Below, piece by piece: positions 40,996 to 49,545 of a stretch of DNA of 64,000 nt. Numbering within the stretch: position 1 is the stretch's first letter; each line of letters begins with the position of its first letter. The translations under genes and the position numbers were made by a program. The stretch spans positions 4,464,001 to 4,528,000 of the forward strand of contig NZ_CP024985.1 in assembly GCF_002803845.1 (NCBI RefSeq). Direction: 5' to 3'. The notes beneath the pieces are model-generated. The model searched no databases, was not told the origin of the DNA, and was given only the letters and a program-made list of their open reading frames with translations. Origin of the DNA: Streptomyces lavendulae subsp. lavendulae (GTDB taxonomy: Bacteria; Actinomycetota; Actinomycetes; Streptomycetales; Streptomycetaceae).

Positions 40996-43185
40996 ATGCA
41001 CCCCCTGACCCCCGGCGCCACCCCCGGTGCGACCACCGCCGCGAGCGCGTTCGACCTCCCCGACCACCTCGCCCCCAAGGCCGACCCGGCGCTGATCGCC
41101 GGCGACGAGCAGCACTTCGCGGCCGTCGCGCAGACGCTCGACGAGGCGATCGCCGAACTCTCCGACCGCCTCGCCGCCCTGCGCAGGGCACCCGGAGGCG
41201 CCGGCCGGGAGGCGATGGAGCGGGACACGGAGATCCACCGCCTCACCGGTCGCCTGCGCACCCTGCGTCGCTTCGGCCGGGACCTGTGCCTGGGACACGT
41301 CGTCGGCGCGGACGGCTCCGAACCCGTCTACATCGGGCGGCTCGGCCTCACCGACAGCACCGGCCGCCGGCTGCTCCTCGACTGGCGTTCGCCCGCGGCC
41401 GAGCCGTTCTTCGCGGCGACCCACGCCAACCCGATGGGCCTGGCCAGCCGGCGCCGGTACCGCTGGACCGGCGGCCGGATCGGCGACTACTGGGACGAGG
41501 TCTTCACCGCCGACGGGCTCGAAGGGCGCGCCGCGCTCGACGACCAGTCGGCCTTCATCGCGAGCCTCGGCGGCAACCGGTCCGCCCGGATGCGGGACGT
41601 CCTCACCACCATCCAGGCCGACCAGGACGCCATCATCCGGGCGGGCTCCCGCGGCGCCCTCGTCGTCGACGGCGGTCCGGGCACGGGCAAGACCGTCGTC
41701 GCCCTGCACCGGACCGCCCACCTCCTCTACTCCGACCCGCGGCTCGGCCACCGCCGCGGCGGTGTGCTGTTCGTGGGCCCGCACCGCCCCTACCTGGCCT
41801 ACGTGGAAGACGTCCTGCCCAGCCTCGGCGAGGAAGGCGTGCGGACCTGCACCCTGCGCGACCTCGTCGAGGAGGGAGCCGGCGCCGGGGTGGAGACCGA
41901 CCCGGACGCGGCCCGTCTGAAGGCCTCCGCGGGCATGGTGAGGGCGATCGAGACGGCCGTGCGGTTCTACGAGGAGCCGCCCGCCGAGGGGATGACGGTC
42001 ACCACCGACTGGGCCGACCTCCGGCTGAGCGCCGACGACTGGGCCGACGCGTTCGACGCCGCGCGCGGCACCCCGCACAACGAGGCCCGCGAACTGATCC
42101 TGGAGGAACTGGTCACGATCCTCGGCGACCGGCTCGGCGGCGGGGTCCCGCCCGAGGCACTGCACGGGTCGCTCCTGCGGGACGAGGAACTGCTCGGGAC
42201 CCTCGACCGCGCGTGGCCGGTGCTCGACGCGGCCGACCTCGTCGGGGACCTCTGGTCGGTCCCCGCCTACCTGCGCCTGTGCGCCCCCTGGCTCGGCCCG
42301 GACGACGTCCGCACCCTGCGGCGAGCCGACGCCCGTGCCTGGACGGTGTCCGACCTGCCGCTCCTGGACGCTGCGCGCCGGCGCCTCGGCGACCCGGGGG
42401 CGTCCCTGCGCAAGCGCCGGCACGAGGCCTCCGTCGCCGCCCAGCGCGAGCGGCTGGCCGGGGTCATCGACAACGTCCTCGCCGCCGACGACGACGGCGA
42501 GGGCGCGGTGACGATGCTGCGCGGCCGGGACCTCCAGGACAGCCTCATCGACGAGAGCGCCCTGCCCGCCGCCGACCCCGAACCCTTCGCCGGGCCGTTC
42601 GCGCACATCGTGGTGGACGAGGCCCAGGAACTGACCGACGCCGAATGGCAGATGCTGCTGCTGCGCTGCCCGTCCCGGAGCTTCACGATCGTCGGGGACC
42701 GCGCCCAGGACCGGCGCGGGTTCGCGGAGTCGTGGCGCGAACGGCTGGAGCGGGTCGGCCTGGACCGGGTCGAGACGGCCTCCCTGAACGTCAACTACCG
42801 CACCCCGGAAGAGGTCATGGCCGAGGCCGAGCCGGTCATCCGCGCCGCGCTCCCGGACGCCAACGTGCCGTCCTCGATCCGCAGCAGCGGCATCCCGGTC
42901 GCCCACGGCCCGGCCTCCGGCCTGCGCGAGCTCCTCGACACGTGGCTCGCGGACCAGGCCGAAGGGGTCGCCTGCGTCATCACCACCGGTGCCCTCCCCG
43001 ACGGCGCCCTCCCGGCGTCGCCCCGCGTGCGCGCCCTCACCCCGGAACTCTCGAAGGGACTCGAATTCGACCTGGTCGTCCTCATCGACCCGGCCGCCTT
43101 CGGCGAGGGCGTCGAAGGCGCCGTGAACCGCTACGTGGCCATGACCCGCGCCACCCACCGCCTGGCCGTCCTCACCACTTCCTGA
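40996..43185 (+). CDS. helR: HelD-like RNA polymerase recycling helicase (HelR)
   Basis: 729 residues, a UvrD/PcrA-like superfamily 1 ATPase of the HelD/HelR class. It has the N-terminal coiled-coil region (AEQ... AIAELSDRLAALRR), Walker A GGPGTGKT at residues 226-233, the Walker B region VVDEAQELTDAEW near 540, and helicase motifs LNYRTP and YVAMTRATHRLAVL at the C-terminus. HelR-type proteins pull stalled or rifamycin-bound RNA polymerase off DNA and confer rifampicin tolerance. The RAE at 40916-40935 upstream supports this identity. ATG 40996 is preceded by AGGAGAG. Confidence 0.92.
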   Translation: MHPLTPGATPGATTAASAFDLPDHLAPKADPALIAGDEQHFAAVAQTLDEAIAELSDRLAALRRAPGGAGREAMERDTEIHRLTGRLRTLRRFGRDLCLGHVVGADGSEPVYIGRLGLTDSTGRRLLLDWRSPAAEPFFAATHANPMGLASRRRYRWTGGRIGDYWDEVFTADGLEGRAALDDQSAFIASLGGNRSARMRDVLTTIQADQDAIIRAGSRGALVVDGGPGTGKTVVALHRTAHLLYSDPRLGHRRGGVLFVGPHRPYLAYVEDVLPSLGEEGVRTCTLRDLVEEGAGAGVETDPDAARLKASAGMVRAIETAVRFYEEPPAEGMTVTTDWADLRLSADDWADAFDAARGTPHNEARELILEELVTILGDRLGGGVPPEALHGSLLRDEELLGTLDRAWPVLDAADLVGDLWSVPAYLRLCAPWLGPDDVRTLRRADARAWTVSDLPLLDAARRRLGDPGASLRKRRHEASVAAQRERLAGVIDNVLAADDDGEGAVTMLRGRDLQDSLIDESALPAADPEPFAGPFAHIVVDEAQELTDAEWQMLLLRCPSRSFTIVGDRAQDRRGFAESWRERLERVGLDRVETASLNVNYRTPEEVMAEAEPVIRAALPDANVPSSIRSSGIPVAHGPASGLRELLDTWLADQAEGVACVITTGALPDGALPASPRVRALTPELSKGLEFDLVVLIDPAAFGEGVEGAVNRYVAMTRATHRLAVLTTS

Positions 43186-43320
43186 GCCCGCCCCCGGTCG
43201 ACCGTCGCCCGGACGCGTGACGTGCGGGCCGGGGTGGTTGCCGGGGGCGGGTGCGGTGAATCAATGGCACCGGCCGCGGGCAGCAGCGCGCGTACGCCTC
43301 CCTGCGGTGAGGAGACCGGG

Positions 43321-44145
43321 ATGTCACGGGTCGAAGCGAACGGTGTCGGACTCTTCTACGAGGTGGCCGGGGAGGGTGATCCGCTGGTCCTGGTGCACGG
43401 CTCCTGGGGGGACCACGAGACCTGGGCCCCGGTCCTGCCCGCCCTCGCGCGGAGGTTCCGGGTGCTGGTCTACGACCGGCGGGGGCACAGCCGGAGCGAG
43501 CGCCCGCCGGGCCCCGGGGCGCGGGTCGAGGACGAGGAGGACCTCGCCGCGCTGATGGAGGCGCTGGGGTTCGCCCCGGCGTACGTGGCGGGGAACTCCT
43601 TCGGTGCCTCGACCGTACTCGGCCTGGCGTCCCGGCGGCCCGGGCTCTTCCGGGGGATCGTCGCCCACGACCCCCCGCTCATGGGCCTCCTGGCCGCGGA
43701 TCCCGCACCGCCGTCGTCGGCCGCGGCCGGCGGCCGGAGGATCGAGTCCGTACTGGAGCACCTGCGGGCGGACCGGCCGCTCGCGGCGGCGCGGCAGTTC
43801 GTGGACGAGGTCGTGCTGGAGCCCGGGGCCTGGGACGCCCTGCCGCAGCGGGTCCGCGACACCCTCGTAGCCAACGCCCCCACCTTCCTGGACGAGCAGT
43901 CCGACCCGGGGTGGGCCCGGATCGACCTCGGCGGCCTCGCCGGTTACCCCGGGCCCGTCCTGCTGACGAAGGGGACGCGGAGCCCGGGGTGGTTCGCCGC
44001 GGTCACCGACCGGATCTCGGAGGCACTGCCCCGGGCCGAGACGCACACCTTCGAGGGAGCCGGCCACATGCCCCACCTCAGTCACCCGCAGGCCTACGCG
44101 GAGCGCCTGGTCCGCTTCGCCGACGCACACCGGAACACCGCATAG
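43321..44145 (+). CDS. alpha/beta hydrolase
   Basis: 274 residues. Alpha/beta hydrolase fold: oxyanion-side motif VLVHGSWGDHETW, the nucleophile elbow VAGNSFGAST (GNSFGA), and the catalytic His in GAGHMPHLSHP. Acid residue is probably Asp in the VLLTKGTRSPGWF region or nearby. The substrate is unknown; many members are hydrolases of esters, epoxides or lactones. ATG 43321 is preceded by GAGGAGACCGGG. It lies 135 bp after helR and converges with another alpha/beta hydrolase (44151), 5 bp between ends. Confidence 0.92.
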   Translation: MSRVEANGVGLFYEVAGEGDPLVLVHGSWGDHETWAPVLPALARRFRVLVYDRRGHSRSERPPGPGARVEDEEDLAALMEALGFAPAYVAGNSFGASTVLGLASRRPGLFRGIVAHDPPLMGLLAADPAPPSSAAAGGRRIESVLEHLRADRPLAAARQFVDEVVLEPGAWDALPQRVRDTLVANAPTFLDEQSDPGWARIDLGGLAGYPGPVLLTKGTRSPGWFAAVTDRISEALPRAETHTFEGAGHMPHLSHPQAYAERLVRFADAHRNTA

Positions 44146-44150
44146 CCCCC

Positions 44151-45104
44151 TCAGGCCTCGTGCGCGTCGGCCGTGACCGCGGCCGGGCCGAGGGAGTCGA
44201 CGTCCTCCATGAAGCTCAGCATCCGGGCGTTGACGACGTCCGGGTGGTCGATCTGCGGCCCGTGACCGGTCGCGGAGATGATCTCGGCGCGGGCGCCCGG
44301 TACCAACCTCGGTACGCGCTCCAGCTGCCGCTTGGGGTGTACCAGCAGGCTGTGCTTGCCCATGATCACGTAGAGCGGGGTCCGGATGGACCGCAGCGCG
44401 TCCTCGGCCAGCGGTAGGGGTGCGGGGCGGCGGATCCGGTACGCGCGGGCGCCGAGCTGGATCCACTCGCGCATCTCGGGGATGGCGAGGACCGGCTGGT
44501 CCAGCCACTTGGCGAGCCGGGGGCGCAGGGCCTTGGGGGCGAGGGTGGCGAACAGGCTGATGAAGATCCAGACGAAGAAGCGCAGGCCCACCTTCTCCAG
44601 GCCGCCGGGGTCGAGGGCGGTGACCGAGGCGAGCCGCTCGGGGCGCCGGTGGGCCTGGTTGAGGACGAGCCAGCCGCCGTAGGAGGAGCCGACGAGGTGG
44701 ACCTCGTCGAGGCCGAGCGCGTCGAGGGCCTCGTCCATCCACTGGGCGGCCCGCTCGGGCTGCCACATGGGCTCGCGGTGGACGCTGCGGTTCGCGTCGC
44801 CCGGGGTGTCGAGGGCGTAGACGGGGCGGTCGAGGCTGAGCCCGGGGGTGTTGGGGAACCACATGGCGGAGGAGTAGGCCGCGCCGTGGATCAGGACGAT
44901 CGGCGTACGGGACTCGGCTGCGGGGTCCGTGGGTCCGTACCGGTAGACGTGCGTGGTGCCGAAGCTGGTCTCGACGTCCGTCTCGGAGCGGAGGGGCGCC
45001 CCCATCGCGAAGAGCACGTCGGCGGCGGCGAAGTAGCGGTCGCGCAGGGTGTCGCTGACGTAGCGGCCGACGTCGCGGCGCACTCGGTTCTTGTTCTCGG
45101 GCAC
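44151..45104 (-). CDS. alpha/beta hydrolase
   Basis: 317 residues starting at GTG 45104 after GGAGGTG. Alpha/beta hydrolase motifs: IVLIHGAAYSSAMW, nucleophile elbow LVGSSYGGW (GSSYGG) and C-terminal His in ATGHGPQIDHPDV. The middle (FFVWIFISLFATLAPKAL) is hydrophobic and may form a lid. It is divergent from the TetR regulator at 45232 and probably under its control through the operator at 45141-45170. Substrate unknown. Confidence 0.9.
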   Translation of the reverse strand: MPENKNRVRRDVGRYVSDTLRDRYFAAADVLFAMGAPLRSETDVETSFGTTHVYRYGPTDPAAESRTPIVLIHGAAYSSAMWFPNTPGLSLDRPVYALDTPGDANRSVHREPMWQPERAAQWMDEALDALGLDEVHLVGSSYGGWLVLNQAHRRPERLASVTALDPGGLEKVGLRFFVWIFISLFATLAPKALRPRLAKWLDQPVLAIPEMREWIQLGARAYRIRRPAPLPLAEDALRSIRTPLYVIMGKHSLLVHPKRQLERVPRLVPGARAEIISATGHGPQIDHPDVVNARMLSFMEDVDSLGPAAVTADAHEA

Positions 45105-45140
45105 GGGGCACCTCCGGAGGATCGCTTTTTCGTGATACGA

Positions 45141-45170
45141 CCGTACCATGATGTTGGTACGGCGGTACCA
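45141..45170. promoter_or_regulatory. TetR operator, overlapping inverted repeats
   Basis: CCGTACCA (45141-45148) and TGGTACGG (45155-45162) are perfect 8-bp arms with a 6-base spacer; TGGTAC also pairs with GTACCA at 45165-45170. The site is between the divergent hydrolase and TetR genes, the expected place for the regulator to bind. Confidence 0.78.
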
Positions 45171-45231
45171 TAAAGAAGGCCGGGCGCCATCGACCCGGAC
45201 CACCACGACCGATGAGCGGAGACACCGGCGG

Positions 45232-45852
45232 ATGCCCAAGCGCGTGGACCACGAGGAACGGCGGGCCCAGATCGCCGAGGCCCTCATCCGGGTCGCGGGA
45301 CGGCGCGGACTGCACGCGGTCGGCATGCGGGACGTGGCCGCGGAGGCGGGGGTGTCGCTGCGGCTCGTGCAGTACTACTTCGAGACCAAGGAGAAGCTGC
45401 TCTTCTACGGGCTCCAGCACCTGACGGCCCGCTTCACCGCCCGGGTGGGCGCCCGCCTGGCCGCCGCCGGCCCGGACCCGGGCCCCCGCGCGACGGTCGA
45501 GGCGCTGCTGCTGGCCTCCCTGCCCACCGACGAGGAGGGCCGCACCTTCCACCTCCTCTACAGCTCCTACGCGATCCTGTCGGTGACCGACGGGGCGCTG
45601 GCCGCGCAGCCCTTCATCGACAATCCCGACGCGGCCGAGAACGCCCTGACCGGCCTGCTGGAAACGGCCCGGAACGCGGGCCTGGCCGACCCGTCCGTCG
45701 CCCCGCGCACGGAGGCGGTCAGCCTGCTCGCGATGGCGGCGGCCATGGGCACCAGCATCCTGGTGGGCCAGCGCACCCCGGAGTCGGCCATCGCGGTCCT
45801 CCACCACCACCTGAACCGCATCTTCACCCCCACCCCGACGAAGCCGCAGTAG
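45232..45852 (+). CDS. TetR family transcriptional regulator
   Basis: 206 residues. N-terminal TetR HTH (AQIAEALIRVAGRRGLHAVGMRDVAAEAGVSLRLVQYYFETKEKLLFYGLQHL) and a C-terminal ligand-binding part with TFHLLYSSYAILSVTDGALAAQPF and MAAAMGTSILVGQRTPESAIAVLHHHLNRIF. It is divergent from the alpha/beta hydrolase, with a strong palindromic operator between, so it likely controls the hydrolase and itself. The ligand is unknown. Confidence 0.92.
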   Translation: MPKRVDHEERRAQIAEALIRVAGRRGLHAVGMRDVAAEAGVSLRLVQYYFETKEKLLFYGLQHLTARFTARVGARLAAAGPDPGPRATVEALLLASLPTDEEGRTFHLLYSSYAILSVTDGALAAQPFIDNPDAAENALTGLLETARNAGLADPSVAPRTEAVSLLAMAAAMGTSILVGQRTPESAIAVLHHHLNRIFTPTPTKPQ

Positions 45853-46008
45853 CCCGCCCGCGGGCGGCGGCCACGGCACCGGAACGGAACGGAGTGGACC
45901 CAGACCCTGATAGGGCGCCTTGCGCGACGAGCACTCTGGAGCGGGTCCCCGGTAACGGTGTGGCTAGCCTGACCTGCCGTAAGACGACTGCAACGCTGGG
46001 AGATTCCG

Positions 46009-46563
46009 GTGAGCGACGACACTTTGCCCGAACCGGAACGGTTGCCCCTGACGCCGGATGAGCTGAAGAAGCGCAATCTGGAGCCTTTCGCGCCCTTCTA
46101 CCGGGCGCCGCCCGCCGACAGCTACGCCGATCCCACCACCCCGTACGACCTCCGGCCGGGCCCCTCCCCCCTTCAGTCTCCGTCGCCGTTCCTCCGCAAG
46201 CCCCTCGGCCCTCCGGGGCCCGGCGGGCGCCCGCCGGGCGATCGGCTCAAGATCGAGGCACCTGTCCTCAACGGGGCGGCGGATCGCGCGGATGAGATAC
46301 ACACCGCGTTCGCCAAGCCCGCCGCCGCGCTGGAGGCACCCGCGAAGATGGTGAGTGCGGCCATGGCGGGCTGGGAATCGGCTGATGCCATCAGGGCCGC
46401 GCACCGTCAGTGGGAGCAGCAGGCCGGCACCGTGGCCGGCTGGCTCGCGCACATCGCCGAGAGCCTGCGGGCCGGGGCCCGCGACTACACGAAGACCGAC
46501 GCCGCGATCGAGGACGCCTTCCGAGGCGTCCGTACGCGCCGGTCCCTGGTGGACGATCTGTAA
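46009..46563 (+). CDS. hypothetical protein with WXG100-like C-terminus
   Basis: 184 residues starting at GTG 46009. The N-terminal 85 residues are Pro-rich and disordered. The C-terminal 100 resemble a WXG100/ESX-type helix hairpin (AAMAGWESADAIRAAHRQWEQQAGTVAGWLAHIAESLRAGARDYTKTDAAIEDAF), with the W-x-S in the expected turn. Such proteins are substrates or partners of type VII secretion. The stop overlaps the start of the next gene (TAATG), so they form one unit. No ESX machinery genes are nearby, so the assignment is tentative. Confidence 0.65.
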   Translation: MSDDTLPEPERLPLTPDELKKRNLEPFAPFYRAPPADSYADPTTPYDLRPGPSPLQSPSPFLRKPLGPPGPGGRPPGDRLKIEAPVLNGAADRADEIHTAFAKPAAALEAPAKMVSAAMAGWESADAIRAAHRQWEQQAGTVAGWLAHIAESLRAGARDYTKTDAAIEDAFRGVRTRRSLVDDL

Positions 46564-47702
46564 TGGCTTCCTTTTACCGGGAGATCCTGGACACCGACCT
46601 CGGCCCGTTGCAGAAGCTGGCCGAACAGTGGCGCACGACGCACAAGGACATCAGCGGTCTGGGCAAGAGGGTGCAGGGCGAGATGCTCACCCCGCTACGA
46701 GACAAGGGCTATTGGGAAGGCGTGGCGGCGCCGTACGCATGGCGGATGATCGATGACATCCAGCGTCAGCTGGAGGACGCCACGAAGGTCGCGGAAGCCG
46801 TGCTCGGAGTTCTGGACGACGCCCTCGGCGAGCTGAAGTCCGTCAAAGCGGACCTTCAGGCGGCGGTCAAGCGGGTCGGTGAGCAGGGTATGTACGTTGA
46901 TGGCAAGGGTGAGTTGTCGCTCTCGGTCGTGGGCGGACAGTGCCGGGTGATCGAGAAGGGATCCGCTGACGCCAGTGCGATCGAGGCGGCCCAGAAGGAG
47001 ATCAACGACATCGTGCGGCGAGGGGTCGCGGCGGACGAGAACCTCGCCTTCAGCCTGATGTCGGACATCGGCCTCGGCCCGTGGTTCAACGGCAAGCCGC
47101 AGCACTCGGACCTCGATTCCACGAACCGGATCAGCCAGGAGCAGTACGCGCTCCTGGACCGTGCCATGCACGGCAGGCCACTCGACCCCAGTGGCCCGAA
47201 GGACGACCCGTACGACCTCGGCATCGCCTGGGTGACGGGCGCGGGCCCCCGCTCCCGCGACTACTACGACGACGATGAGATGACCGAGCTCATCAAGGCG
47301 AGCGTGAGCATGGAGCAGCTCCGGGCGGACACTCACTCCCAGTGGAACGCCGACGGGAAGGGAGAAGGCCGGGTCAGCTACTCCATATCCGACGGCGGCA
47401 AGATGGGCGCTTTGAAGAAGCTCATCGGCACCGACATTCCGGCGATCGCCACCGGGGACCCGGACCACCTGGGCGAGGCCTTCATGGGCTCGTACTCCCT
47501 CGGCTACGAGGTCAAGGGCCAGGACCCCGACGGCTCCGTCGTCGTCCAGTACACCCTCGACAACCACACGAGCAACGAGTCCTTCCTCCACTTCGTCGGC
47601 TACTACGACTGGCTGAAGAAGACCAACAGGGAGGAGGGCCCCTTCTCCACGGTGAGTCAGACGATTACCTGGACCGAACGCAGCCCGGCGGGAACGAAGT
47701 AG
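46563..47702 (+). CDS. hypothetical protein, helical N-terminus
   Basis: 379 residues. The first 120 (DTDLGPLQKLAEQWRTTHKDISGLGKRVQGEMLTPLRDKGYWEGVAAPYAWRMIDDIQ) are helical and again resemble WXG100 or a T7SS-substrate head (WEG). The rest has IGLGPWFNGKPQHSDLDSTNR and VSYSISDGGKMGALKKLIG; no enzyme motif is visible. It overlaps the preceding gene by one base and is followed 7 bp later by a lipoprotein gene. Possibly a secreted or toxin-like protein; unproven. Confidence 0.65.
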   Translation: MASFYREILDTDLGPLQKLAEQWRTTHKDISGLGKRVQGEMLTPLRDKGYWEGVAAPYAWRMIDDIQRQLEDATKVAEAVLGVLDDALGELKSVKADLQAAVKRVGEQGMYVDGKGELSLSVVGGQCRVIEKGSADASAIEAAQKEINDIVRRGVAADENLAFSLMSDIGLGPWFNGKPQHSDLDSTNRISQEQYALLDRAMHGRPLDPSGPKDDPYDLGIAWVTGAGPRSRDYYDDDEMTELIKASVSMEQLRADTHSQWNADGKGEGRVSYSISDGGKMGALKKLIGTDIPAIATGDPDHLGEAFMGSYSLGYEVKGQDPDGSVVVQYTLDNHTSNESFLHFVGYYDWLKKTNREEGPFSTVSQTITWTERSPAGTK

Positions 47703-47709
47703 CAGAGCC

Positions 47710-48213
47710 ATGAACCGACACCTACGCATCCGGACGGCCGCGGCAGCCCTTACCGCCCTCGCCTGGCCCCTCACCGCCTGTGGCCTGAGCGGCGGGCCGT
47801 CCGAGCGCTGCGTCCCCGCGCCCGCCACCTCGGCCACGACCGCCGACCTCGAAGGCGACTACGAGGGCTCACTCGACGCCAAAGGCACCCGTCTGACACT
47901 GACGACCCGCCCCGGAGAGGGCGGTGGCACCCTCGCGGTCGAGAACTGGCCGACCGGCGACTCCTTCCGTGAGGAGCTGGGGGCTTCCTTCAGCACCACC
48001 GGCACCTGGGAACTCGACCGACCCACCGCCGGCTACCGACACGCCCTGCTCCGCCTGCACTTCGATCCGCCGAAGCCCGACCTGCCCGCTCCGCACACCC
48101 TCGACCTGCTCTCCATCGGCATCGACGCCGAGCGGACCTTCGTCTACGCCGACAAGGACCCCGACACCTGCCCGGACTTCCGCCTCCAGCGACGCCAGTC
48201 CCCTGCCGGGTGA
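47710..48213 (+). CDS. lipoprotein
   Basis: 167 residues. Signal peptide and lipobox (ALTALAWPLTAC, Cys 24) followed by a beta-rich domain (DLEGDYEGSLDAKGTRLTLTTRPGEGGGTLAVENWPTGD ... YRHALLRLHFDP). It is anchored on the outer membrane face and lies 7 bp downstream of the 46563-47702 gene in what looks like one operon. The role is unknown; partners of secreted proteins are sometimes lipoproteins of this kind. Confidence 0.8.
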   Translation: MNRHLRIRTAAAALTALAWPLTACGLSGGPSERCVPAPATSATTADLEGDYEGSLDAKGTRLTLTTRPGEGGGTLAVENWPTGDSFREELGASFSTTGTWELDRPTAGYRHALLRLHFDPPKPDLPAPHTLDLLSIGIDAERTFVYADKDPDTCPDFRLQRRQSPAG

Positions 48214-48415
48214 TGCGACCGGGCGCCCGGTCGCCCGCAGTCGCCCCGGGCCGGTCCCGAGCCGTCGGGGTCGTGGGCGGAGGTCCGTAGGCCGGATTTC
48301 GACGTGGAGGTGGGGGTTCCGGGGGTGGGGTGGGTGGGTTGTCGGTCCGTCTGAGCTGGGGTTCCCCAGAAAAGCACGAACTGTCGCTCAAGTGATGATC
48401 AAGGTCTCGTGCTAT

Positions 48416-48442
48416 CAACGCCTGTTTCCGACAGGTGCGTTG
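48416..48442. promoter_or_regulatory. imperfect inverted repeat upstream of the carbamoyltransferase cluster
   Basis: CAACGCCTGT (48416-48425) and ACAGGTGCGTTG (48431-48442) pair with a small bulge, 46-72 bp upstream of the first cluster gene. It may be an operator or RNA hairpin. The rest of the 274-bp gap (48214-48487) holds no gene I can support. Confidence 0.55.
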
Positions 48443-48487
48443 GCGTTCTACTCCTCGGGCAGACAGAACCAAGAACGGGGAGAAACC

Positions 48488-49444
48488 TTGTCCGAGAACA
48501 AGACGTTAACCGGTCGTCAGATCGAGATCTCCTGGCCCGACCTCGGGATCACGGTCACCGCCGATCTCGACGACCGCAACCCGGCCCTCGCCGACGCCCT
48601 GTGGGAGTCCCTGCCCTACCAGAGCCTCCAGGGGCACGCGCTCATCGCGGGTGAGCACCTCTACCACGTGTCGCCGATACCCAAGCTGCTGCATACGCCC
48701 CACACCACCCGGATCCCCGACCGGCGCGAGGCCGCCGACGGCACCGTGTTCTGCTCGGGCCTGCAGCACCTGGGGATCAAGTACGGCACCCTGACCGAGC
48801 CGATGCCCGCCACCCCCGTAGGCCAGATCCGTGAGGCGGACATGCCCGCCCTGCTGGAAGCCGGGGCCGCGATCTGGGACGCCGTCTACTCCACGAAGAA
48901 GCAGATCCTCGCCGAAGTGCGCCGCGCGGGCGAGCCGGGCGGCCACCGCATCCCGAAGCTCCCGGCCACCGACGCGGACGCCGCCCGCCTGATCGCCGAC
49001 ATCCACGCCGAGACCGAGAAGATCTGGCTCGCGCCCCCGGCCGAGCTGGACGGCCTCCACCGGGGGATCATCCCCTCCAAGGCGGGCAACTTCGGCACCG
49101 TCCTGCCCACCCTGCTGTTCGTCAACGGCGAGACCCGGCCCCTGGGTTACGCGGCCTACGGCGGACTCGTCCGCGCCGTCGTCCAGGACATGCCCCTGGA
49201 CTCCCTCGTCCAGATGACCCGCCTCCTGGTCGGCGTCCCCGCCGAATTCCTCGGCTACTGCGGCCTGGAGCGGCTGTGGGCGTTCACCCAGCGCTTCCTG
49301 GACGTCCTCGACCGGCTCGACCGCGACGACTTCTACGCCGTCACCAGCCAGATGGCCCTCTACGTCAACTGCCTCGGCGGCTGGAACCTCCAGCTGTACC
49401 CGTGGGAGACCGGGGACCACCTGCGCCAGCAGGACGCCGGCTGA
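48488..49444 (+). CDS. DUF3830/cucumopine synthase-like protein
   Basis: 318 residues. TTG 48488 is chosen because GGGGAG lies before it. The first 150 residues fit the cyclophilin-like DUF3830 fold (GITVTADLDDRNPALADALWESLPYQSLQGHALIAGEHLYHVSP), with YGTLTEP near 110. The remaining helical part (about 150-318) resembles the C-terminal bundle of cucumopine synthase, which condenses histidine with 2-oxoglutarate in a Pictet-Spengler-like reaction. Neither the substrate nor catalytic residues can be fixed from sequence. It is the first gene of a five-gene run and the only candidate scaffold-forming enzyme in it. Assignment is tentative. Confidence 0.65.
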   Translation: MSENKTLTGRQIEISWPDLGITVTADLDDRNPALADALWESLPYQSLQGHALIAGEHLYHVSPIPKLLHTPHTTRIPDRREAADGTVFCSGLQHLGIKYGTLTEPMPATPVGQIREADMPALLEAGAAIWDAVYSTKKQILAEVRRAGEPGGHRIPKLPATDADAARLIADIHAETEKIWLAPPAELDGLHRGIIPSKAGNFGTVLPTLLFVNGETRPLGYAAYGGLVRAVVQDMPLDSLVQMTRLLVGVPAEFLGYCGLERLWAFTQRFLDVLDRLDRDDFYAVTSQMALYVNCLGGWNLQLYPWETGDHLRQQDAG

Positions 49445-49545
49445 GGTCCGTGGCCGTGCCCGGAGCGGAGTCCGGCGGGGGGACGGGCGGCGCACCCGCG
49501 TCCGTCCCCCCCCGGGACCCCCCACACCACAGGAGAAGGAAGACC

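Noticed and set aside
43187..43251. Inverted repeat after helR (11-bp arms with a 43-base loop)
   Set aside because: The loop is long and it lies close to the next gene's start; I could not call it a terminator with confidence.
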